64,000 bases of DNA from contig NZ_LWLP01000001.1 of assembly GCF_001641125.1 (NCBI RefSeq), positions 1,633,137 through 1,697,136 of the forward strand, in the 5' to 3' direction. Positions within the stretch are counted from its first letter, which is position 1; the number at the start of each line of letters is the position of its first letter. Under the pieces are notes generated by a model that worked only from the letters and a program-made list of their open reading frames with translations, did no database searches and was not told the origin of the DNA. This document shows positions 58,170-64,000 of this stretch, one piece after another. Both the position numbers and the translations under genes were made by a program. Source of the stretch: Arthrobacter sp. OY3WO11. GTDB lineage: Bacteria; Actinomycetota; Actinomycetes; Actinomycetales; Micrococcaceae.

Positions 58170-59381
58170 ATGAGTACGCTGATCACCAATATCGCCGAGT
58201 TGATGACGCAGGACCTGGAGCACCGGGTCCTGAAGGACGCCGCGGTGGTGATGGAGGGTGAGCGGATTTCATGGATCGGCGCTGCTGCCGATGCTCCGGC
58301 CGCCGATGACGCCGTGGACCTGGGCGGCCGCGCCGTGCTGCCCGGCTGGGTGGACTCCCACACCCACCTGCTGTTCGCAGGGGACCGGACCGCCGAGTTC
58401 GAGGCGCGGATGGCGGGCGAGCCCTATGCGGCCGGAGGCATCGCGGTAACCATGAACGCGACCCGCGCCACGTCGGATTTTGACCTGACGCGCCTGGCGC
58501 TTGGCCGTGTTGACGAAGCCGTCTCGCAGGGAACCACCTACCTTGAGACGAAAACCGGCTACGGCCTGGACGTTGAACACGAAACCCGGAGCGCACGGAT
58601 TGCCTCCACCGTGGCGGACCAGGTCACTTTTCTGGGGGCGCACCTGGTCCCCGCGGGACAGGACCCGGAGGAATATACCAGCCTGGTATGCGGTCCGATG
58701 CTGGCTGCCGTCCGGCCCTTTGTTCAGTGGGCAGACGTCTTTTGTGAGGAAGGAGCCTTCACTGCGGAACAGTCCCGGCGGGTCCTGCTGGCCTGCCGCG
58801 ACGCCGGACTGGGGCTCCGCGTCCACGGGAACCAGCTAGGCGAAGGCCCGGGCGTGCAGCTCGCGGCGGAGCTCGAAGCCGCCAGTGTGGACCACGTCAA
58901 CTACCTCGCCGCAAGGGACGTTGATGCACTGGCCGGAACCTGGACCGGCTGGGACGTCGGCACCGGTACCGGCAGCCGCGGCACGGTGGCGACCTGCCTG
59001 CCGGCCTGCGACCTTTCCACCCGCCAGCCGCTGGCCCCCGCCCGTGCGCTCCTGGATGCCGGGGTCCAGGTAGCGCTCGCATCCAACTGCAACCCGGGCA
59101 CGTCCTACACGAGCTCCATGGCGTTTTGTGTTGCCACTGCCGTGCTGCAGATGCGCCTCAGCGTCCATGAAGCTGTCCGGGCGGCCACGTACGGGGGAGC
59201 CCTCGCGTTGCACAAGGACACAGGGAACGACGCCGACGGCGAACGGGCGGTGGGGTCCATCGCCGTCGGCCACCGCGCGGATCTGCATGTCCTTAATGCT
59301 CCCTCGGCCACCCATCTCGCCTACCGGCCGGGGATGCCCTTGACATACGCTGTGTGGCGGGCAGGAAAGCGGGCACGGTAG
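58170..59381 (+). CDS. hutI: Imidazolonepropionase
   Basis: 403-residue metal-dependent amidohydrolase of histidine degradation; it opens 4-imidazolone-5-propionate to N-formimino-L-glutamate. Seen: DSHTHLLFAGDRTAEFEARM with the metal His pair, ETKTGYGLD, a further metal His in LRVHGNQLGEGPGVQLA, and SNCNPGTSYTSSM with the C-terminal part of the barrel. It starts 11 bases after the oxidase gene. No hutU, hutH or hutG is in the window, so it is an orphan here. AAGAAT sits six bases before the ATG and might drive it separately. Confidence 0.93.
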   Translation: MSTLITNIAELMTQDLEHRVLKDAAVVMEGERISWIGAAADAPAADDAVDLGGRAVLPGWVDSHTHLLFAGDRTAEFEARMAGEPYAAGGIAVTMNATRATSDFDLTRLALGRVDEAVSQGTTYLETKTGYGLDVEHETRSARIASTVADQVTFLGAHLVPAGQDPEEYTSLVCGPMLAAVRPFVQWADVFCEEGAFTAEQSRRVLLACRDAGLGLRVHGNQLGEGPGVQLAAELEAASVDHVNYLAARDVDALAGTWTGWDVGTGTGSRGTVATCLPACDLSTRQPLAPARALLDAGVQVALASNCNPGTSYTSSMAFCVATAVLQMRLSVHEAVRAATYGGALALHKDTGNDADGERAVGSIAVGHRADLHVLNAPSATHLAYRPGMPLTYAVWRAGKRAR

Positions 59382-59400
59382 CTTTCGGCTTCATGTGACG

Positions 59401-59449
59401 TTAGATGATCGTTTGAGGCCTGTTATGATCAGAAAGCGTCATCTGAGGT
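59401..59449 (+). promoter_or_regulatory. deoR-type gene promoter with flanking inverted repeat
   Basis: TATGAT (59424-59429) is a good -10 box. AGATGA (59403-59408) and TCATCT (59439-59444) flank it as inverted repeats, a possible autoregulatory site. GGAGG six bases before the ATG shows a normal leader. Confidence 0.4.
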
Positions 59450-59476
59450 GGTGGCTTAAGTACTTGGAGGCCTTGC

Positions 59477-60265
59477 ATGACCCGCACTGACAGACTTACG
59501 GCAATCCTGGACCTCCTCGCACGGACCGGCCAGGTGGAGGTCGAAGAGATTGTCAGCACCCTGAATGTGTCCCCAGCCACCGCCCGTCGCGATCTGGACA
59601 GCCTGGCCAAGCGCCGGCTGCTCACCCGGACCCGGGGCGGTGCCACCACCGGAGCCCTTGCCTACGACCTGCCTGGCCGGTACAACCGTGACGATCACGC
59701 TGAGGCCAAGGAACAGATTGCCCAGGCTGCTTCAGCTCTGATAGCTCCAGGCGCAGTCATCGGATTGTGCGGCGGGACCACCAGCACCGCCCTGGCACAG
59801 ATCCTGGCAACCCGCGAAGACCTTAACGCACCTTCCAACCAGCCCACCCTGACAGTGGTCACGAACGCCATCAACATCGCTTCGCAGCTGGCGGTCCGGC
59901 CCAGCATCAAGGTTATGGTCACGGGCGGCATCCTCAATCCACGGTCCTATGAGCTGGTGGGTCCCTATACGGACATCATCATGCAGAAGGTAGTGCTGGA
60001 CATCGCCTTCATCGGCGTGAACGGCATTGATCCCGAAGTGGGGCCAACCAATACGGGTGAGGGTGAGGCCTCCGTCAACGCGCTCCTCGCCAGCAGGGCG
60101 CGGATATCCTATGTCCTGGCGGACTCGTCCAAGGTCGGAGTGCGCGCCTTTGCCACCATGGACGGGTACAACTTCACCCGGCTGATCACGGATTCCGGAA
60201 TCTCGGCGAAGGACAAGGCCGCCTTCGAAGCCAACGGCACGGAAGTGATCGTCGCCGCCGGCTGA
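59477..60265 (+). CDS. DeoR/GlpR-family transcriptional regulator
   Basis: 262 residues. N-terminal DeoR helix-turn-helix (TGQVEVEEIVSTLNVSPATA, then RRDLDSL) and a C-terminal sugar-phosphate sensing domain with the GLCGGTTSTALA and NAINIASQL phosphate-binding segments. Family members repress sugar catabolic operons and respond to phosphosugars. No sugar operon adjoins it, so its target lies elsewhere or is itself. GGAGG ribosome site at ideal spacing. Confidence 0.93.
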   Translation: MTRTDRLTAILDLLARTGQVEVEEIVSTLNVSPATARRDLDSLAKRRLLTRTRGGATTGALAYDLPGRYNRDDHAEAKEQIAQAASALIAPGAVIGLCGGTTSTALAQILATREDLNAPSNQPTLTVVTNAINIASQLAVRPSIKVMVTGGILNPRSYELVGPYTDIIMQKVVLDIAFIGVNGIDPEVGPTNTGEGEASVNALLASRARISYVLADSSKVGVRAFATMDGYNFTRLITDSGISAKDKAAFEANGTEVIVAAG

Positions 60266-60267
60266 GC

Positions 60268-60360
60268 GGCACCGGCCCTGCGGTTGCGGCTGAGCAGCAC
60301 TTGCCTTGCGGTTCAGGCCCGCCCCGCAGTTCCGGCTCCGCAGCTCTGGCCCTGCGGTTC
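60268..60360. repeat. Degenerate short repeats downstream of the DeoR gene
   Basis: Three or four imperfect copies of a CCTGCGGTT/CCGCAG-type word, in both orientations, fill the 175-base gap before the CPBP gene. They could fold into weak hairpins; no classic terminator is visible. Confidence 0.35.
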
Positions 60361-60429
60361 CTTCGTGGTAATCGGGCCGGTGCCTGCGTGACACTGGAGG
60401 ACAATCAGCCCGGATCCAGAAACTGAAGG

Positions 60430-60435
60430 CAAGAT
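60430..60435 (+). promoter_or_regulatory. -10 box of leaderless CPBP promoter
   Basis: CAAGAT, six bases before the ATG at 60442. Confidence 0.45.
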
Positions 60436-60441
60436 GGGAGC

Positions 60442-61221
60442 ATGCTGGTTCCCTCCCGCCGCCGCCTGCGGTTTGAAGTCTGGATTGTCCTGGGCCTCTC
60501 CCTGGGCCAGTCTGCTGTGTACTCCGTAGTGCAGCTCCTGGACAAGATGACCCGGGCACCGCTGGCGGAAGGCACCTCCACACTCAACCGCTCGCAGAGC
60601 ACCCGCGAGTATTTCGACCTTACGTACCAGCTGCTGGACATTATGTTCGCGTTGGTTCCGGTGCTGCTGGTGCTCTATTTCCTTACCGACCAGCGGCAGG
60701 CCGCGTCCGGCGACGGCAGCAGCCCGGGGTCCGCTTTCCACAAGCTTGGCTTCAACTTTGCCCGCCCCGGCCGGGACCTGCTCCAGGGCCTGGGGCTGGC
60801 AGCACTGATCGGCATCCCCTCCCTGGGCCTTTACGCCGCAGGCAGGGCACTGGGGATTACGACGGCCATCATTCCCAGTGCACTGGACGCATATTGGTGG
60901 ACGGTGCCGGTGCTGATCCTGTCCGCGATGCGCCATGCCGTGGTGGAGGAGGTCATCGTAGTCGGCTACCTGATGAACCGTTTTGGAAAGTTCGGCTGGA
61001 GCATTCCGCTGTCAATCATGGCTAGTTCGCTGCTTCGCGGCACCTACCACTTGTACCAGGGCTTCGGCCCCTTTATCGGCAACGTGGTGATGGGCATCGT
61101 CTTCGCCTGGCTGTACACCCGGACTCGGCGTGTGATGCCGCTTGTCATAGCCCACTCGCTGCTCGACATCGTGGCCTTCGTGGGCTTCAGCCTGTTCGGC
61201 AAAGCTGTAGGGCTGGGCTAA
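60442..61221 (+). CDS. CPBP-family intramembrane protease-like protein
   Basis: 259 residues with about seven membrane helices, of the CPBP (CAAX protease/Abi) family, which includes Rce1-like intramembrane endopeptidases. The catalytic Glu pair is Glu169-Glu170 in AVVEEVIVVGYLM; the Arg of the common EExxxR motif is replaced. His-containing motifs follow as SSLLRGTYHLYQG and LVIAHSLLDIV. Activity is plausible but not assured. ATG set by CAAGAT at six bases. Confidence 0.87.
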   Translation: MLVPSRRRLRFEVWIVLGLSLGQSAVYSVVQLLDKMTRAPLAEGTSTLNRSQSTREYFDLTYQLLDIMFALVPVLLVLYFLTDQRQAASGDGSSPGSAFHKLGFNFARPGRDLLQGLGLAALIGIPSLGLYAAGRALGITTAIIPSALDAYWWTVPVLILSAMRHAVVEEVIVVGYLMNRFGKFGWSIPLSIMASSLLRGTYHLYQGFGPFIGNVVMGIVFAWLYTRTRRVMPLVIAHSLLDIVAFVGFSLFGKAVGLG

Positions 61222-61278
61222 GCCTTGGCGACAACGTCAGGCACATTTGTCAGCACGACGGCGGACGGGAGGTGGCAG

Positions 61279-63023
61279 CTACGTCAGTGCCGGGTCCCAG
61301 CCCGTTATCAGGTCCCAGTCATTCAGGGGGTATTGGGGCAGGACGGGCGGCAGGGCGTAGAAGTCGTCCCATAGGGGGTCGTCCACTGGTATGTCGTCAA
61401 GGTCTATGAGGTTGTCATCTTCAGGTTCCTCCGGTGGAGGTTCCGGGTATGGGAGGTCTCCGGCTGGGCTGGCCTGGGCAGCGGGCATCGGCGGATAAGG
61501 CAGCACGCCGGGGACTTGCCCGTTGTGATGCTCCTCCAATTCCAGCCGCGGAGGCAGGGCCAACATGACAGTTTCCGGCAAGTGGGGTGGTTCCCAGTCC
61601 TGGTATTCGCTCTTGTAGTGGCGGCCGGACGGTGAGATCCAGCCGGGTGGTTCGTTCTGCATGGCCTGGGTTGGTGTCCACCCGCTGCTGTGTCTGAGTT
61701 TGTGGTGCTTCGGGCAGGGTTGTCCGAGGTTGCTGATCCCGGTGGTTCCGCCGTTCTGCCAGGCGAGGAGGTGGTCTGCCTCGTTATCCAACGACGGGTT
61801 GTTGCAGCCGGGGAAGGGGCATGTGCCGTCGCGCAGCCGGAGCCAGTTCCGCATGGCTTTGGTGACGCGGTAGCTGGTGCGGCCGATTTCCAGCGGTGCC
61901 CCGTCCCGCGGATCAACGAGGACCCGGTGGAAGGAATCGGCACCGTTCGCGACCAGGAACCGTGCCATGGACGGCGGGATGGGCCCGTACCCGTCCAATA
62001 GGGCTGGTTCATCCGTCAGGCCCGTGAGCGCGAATACCGGCACCATGACGAGCACCTGCGCCCGGACCGCCGACGACAGCCCGGCAAGATCCATCCCTGC
62101 ACCCGCCCCGTCGCTGGTACCCAACCCATCACCGTCGCCGTTGCCAACCCAGTCGCTGTTGCCGGCATGGAGGCTGGAACCGTTGCCATGACCGCCACTG
62201 TTACCGCGGCTGGTGCCGCTGGTGAGGATTGCTTCGGCGAATTGGTCGGCCCGGAGTTGGGTGAGGGTGCGGGGTTCGTGGGGTCCTTGTGCGGCCCGGG
62301 CGAGGGCGTTGAGGCGGTTCCAGCCTGCCATGGCGTGGTCGGCGGGGAGGTAGGCGGAGAGCCAGGCCATGCCGTCCTGGTCCGGCCTGTACTCGACCCG
62401 CCGGTCGGCTACGCCCTTGGCGTGGCGCTTCTCGATCGATTCGGGGTGGTGGCGTTCGCGCCAGGTGCGGGCCTTGGCCTTGAACCGGTACGCCGGCATC
62501 TCCCCGGTCGTTGCAGCTCCGGCCGGTCTGGGTGTGTCCGGGTCTAGGCAGTGCTTTTCCAGGGCCGCTGCCCCGGCCCGGTCAAGGCCGACGGTCTCGT
62601 CCGCCATGCCCCGGGCGTGCTGCCACGAGAGTAAACCGGCCTGCAGGGCGGAAAGTGTCAGTGGCAAGGTCTTGTCCAGGGCGTGGGACGCGGCCAGGAA
62701 CGCGCTTGCGGCCCGCGGTCCGATGGCCAGCACGCACCCGATCTCCGCGGCCACAGCCATTTTCTGCGCCTGCACCGGCATCCCGGGAGGGGCCAGGGCC
62801 TGGGCGGTGTCCGCGTACTTCATGGCAGCGCGGGCCTTCAGGCCTGCGAGCCCGGCTTCTGCCTCTTGGCGCCGGCGAGGATATCCAGGTTTCCATCGGC
62901 CAGCCCGGCCAACGGATCAGCAGCCGAAAACGGCTCCGCACCACACCCGTCCACCTCCGCGTTGAGCACAGCAAGGGCGGCCTTGATGTCCGCAAACGCC
63001 TTCTCTACCGCTTCCCTGCCCAT
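61279..63023 (-). pseudogene. DUF222-HNH endonuclease gene with a frameshift
   Basis: A DUF222 protein with a C-terminal HNH nuclease motif (about CPFPGCNNP...DNEADHLLAW...HHKLRH), a large dispersed actinobacterial family, possibly mobile or DNA-repair linked. The N-terminal 61 codons open at ATG 63023 (MGREAVEKAFADIKAAL), which has a CATGAT box six bases upstream, and hit a stop at 62838. The rest (514 codons, 61279-62823) is in another frame. Joining after KRQ at ~62856-62862 gives EAGLAGLKARAAMKYADTA, the natural continuation, so one base is missing. Either a real inactivation, a sequencing error, or restart at ATG 62823 with an intact nuclease. Confidence 0.8.
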
Positions 63024-63029
63024 GTACTA

Positions 63030-63035
63030 ATCATG
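63030..63035 (-). promoter_or_regulatory. -10 box of leaderless DUF222-HNH promoter
   Basis: CATGAT on the minus strand, six bases before the ATG at 63023. This supports 63023 as the original start of the frameshifted gene. Confidence 0.4.
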
Positions 63036-63186
63036 GCAAGGGGGTCTGACAATGACGCCGGAAGAGGCTGGCGCGCGGGAACCCGGCAAACCAGAACTGC
63101 TGGGACAAGAATTCGGCCGCCATCGGCGGGTGACGCCATTGTCACCTGCTGAAGGCGGCCGAAGATTATGCCGGCAGTCTGAAGTG

Positions 63187-63211
63187 CCTGCCCGAGCCGG
63201 TGCCGGGCAGG
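63187..63211 (-). terminator. Weak hairpin between VOC and DUF222-HNH genes
   Basis: CCTGCCCG and CGGGCAGG arms with a nine-base loop, no U-tract. It lies in the 215-base gap, in which I otherwise see only the DUF222-HNH promoter. Confidence 0.3.
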
Positions 63212-63238
63212 GAACGCGCCCAAGCCGGCAGGTGAGAA

Positions 63239-63877
63239 TCAGATAGTAACTGCCCCGTTGGCGGTCTCGAATGTCACCGAAAGGATCCCGGGGGTTCCAT
63301 GCGGTGCCACCCACTCCACGGCGACGTCTTCCAGCGGCTTCTCCACCGGTTCACCCAGCCACTCGGTCACCCGGGCTGCCGAGCCGGCGATGGTGAGGCA
63401 GCTCATCTTGACGTTGCTCTCGTAGGCGTTGGACGGGTGCAGGGACGGGTCACCCTCCCACTTGAGCATGTACGGGACCTGGGGGTCGGCGATCAAGCCG
63501 AGGATGCCGATCTGCTTCCACACGAGTTCGCGGCCGTCAGGGAATTTGCGGTTGCCGTTGACTGAGGAGCGTCCCAGGCGTTCCTCGAAGGGGGCCAGAT
63601 CGTCCACTTCGACGCACCAGCCCATCCATCCGCCACCGGCGGCGGAGCGTGCCCGCACCGCCTGACCGAAAGGGGCCTTGTCCGAAGCCGGGTGGTCCAG
63701 GACCTCAACGACCTCAAGGTACTTGTGCCCCGAGAGCGGGATGATCATATTCCGGGTTCCGAACCGCGGGTGTACTCCACCCTTCACTGCCTCAACGCCG
63801 AGGGCAGAGGAAATACGTTCGGTGGTGGCAGCCAGGCCATCGTGTTCACAGGCGTAAGAGACGTGATCCATGCGCAT
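63239..63877 (-). CDS. VOC-superfamily (glyoxalase-like) protein
   Basis: 212-residue protein of the glyoxalase-like domain family (PF13468 type). It starts MRMDHVSYACEHDGL, and the pattern GVHPRFGTRNMIIPLSGHKY and WCVEVDDL marks the first betaalphabeta units; a second, shorter half follows. Members are possible metal-dependent lyases, isomerases or binding proteins; no reaction can be assigned. I chose ATG 63877 because CAAGAT stands exactly six bases upstream; ATG 63871 is the alternative. Confidence 0.82.
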   Translation of the reverse strand: MRMDHVSYACEHDGLAATTERISSALGVEAVKGGVHPRFGTRNMIIPLSGHKYLEVVEVLDHPASDKAPFGQAVRARSAAGGGWMGWCVEVDDLAPFEERLGRSSVNGNRKFPDGRELVWKQIGILGLIADPQVPYMLKWEGDPSLHPSNAYESNVKMSCLTIAGSAARVTEWLGEPVEKPLEDVAVEWVAPHGTPGILSVTFETANGAVTI

Positions 63878-63883
63878 GGCAAC

Positions 63884-63889
63884 ATCTTG
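63884..63889 (-). promoter_or_regulatory. -10 box of leaderless VOC promoter
   Basis: CAAGAT on the minus strand, six bases before the ATG at 63877. Confidence 0.45.
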
Positions 63890-63913
63890 GCACTTTGTGA
63901 TCGGGCTCTCAGC

Positions 63914-63930
63914 TAAGGGTAGCCTTACTG
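63914..63930. promoter_or_regulatory. Iron-box-like palindrome (DtxR/IdeR style)
   Basis: TAAGG-GTAG-CCTTA is a perfect five-base inverted repeat. Around it, GGGTAGCCTTACTG is close to the GGTTAGCCTTACC half of actinobacterial iron boxes. It overlaps the VOC promoter's upstream side and may belong to a divergent gene beyond the window edge. Confidence 0.35.
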
Positions 63931-64000
63931 GGATCTTAAGCGGCAGCCGTGCTGGAATTTCCGCCCACAACGAGCGCAGGGTGCGCCTGGTATCAACCCT

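Noticed and set aside
61279..63023. DUF222-HNH gene as homing endonuclease or mobile element
   Set aside because: No intron, intein or element boundaries are visible. These proteins are dispersed chromosomal families in actinomycetes.

Overview
The window reads as chromosome of a high-GC actinomycete, most likely Micrococcaceae of the Arthrobacter/Pseudarthrobacter group. This rests on codon use, many GTG starts, a separate epsilon subunit in the acyl-CoA carboxylase, a GatCAB operon, DUF222-HNH genes, and actinobacterial promoter style. No rRNA, tRNA, CRISPR array, transposase or prophage was recognised. About ten genes show a TAnnnT-like -10 box ending exactly six bases before the start codon, which points to widespread leaderless transcription and fixes several starts.

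Layout. 1-2154: an MMPL exporter (cut by the window edge) behind its TetR repressor, with a candidate operator. 2318-6310: a small secreted helical protein, a dicarboxylate/amino acid symporter and a DUF885 metallopeptidase. 6380-12000: acyl-CoA carboxylase epsilon and beta subunits, divergent from an SDR, biotin-protein ligase, a PH-domain membrane protein and a class III adenylate cyclase of the Rv1264 type.

12106-41165 is the centrepiece: about 29 kb on one strand, largely with 4-base stop/start overlaps. Two giant membrane-anchored surface proteins (about 2,050 residues each; propeller-like region, Ig-like repeats, FN3 domains) are followed by a MoxR ATPase, a DUF58 protein, a transglutaminase-fold membrane protein lacking its catalytic Cys, a zinc-ribbon/RDD/FHA protein, a PP2C phosphatase, a large FHA protein, a transmembrane Ser/Thr kinase, an FHA-like/winged-helix protein and an EssC/EccC-type FtsK/SpoIIIE ATPase with its own FHA domain. 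The core matches the PFNA gene cluster known from bifidobacteria (kinase, FN3, AAA, DUF58, transglutaminase, PrpC). Here it carries a duplicated surface protein, four FHA or FHA-like modules and a type VII-like motor, with no WXG100 substrate in the window. The parts suggest a phosphorylation-controlled envelope or export machine; this is inference.

41406-52815: ligA, an inositol monophosphatase-family gene and a GNAT gene. Then a deletion scar that fuses the stumps of ridA and a CitB-type response regulator, the CitA-type sensor kinase, the divergent CitMHS citrate transporter, and gatCAB. 53019-64000: a secreted DUF5666-like protein, a LysR regulator divergent from tdh-kbl (threonine to glycine plus acetyl-CoA), an FAD oxidoreductase, hutI, a DeoR regulator, a CPBP membrane protein, a frameshifted DUF222-HNH gene and a glyoxalase-like VOC protein with an iron-box-like palindrome upstream.
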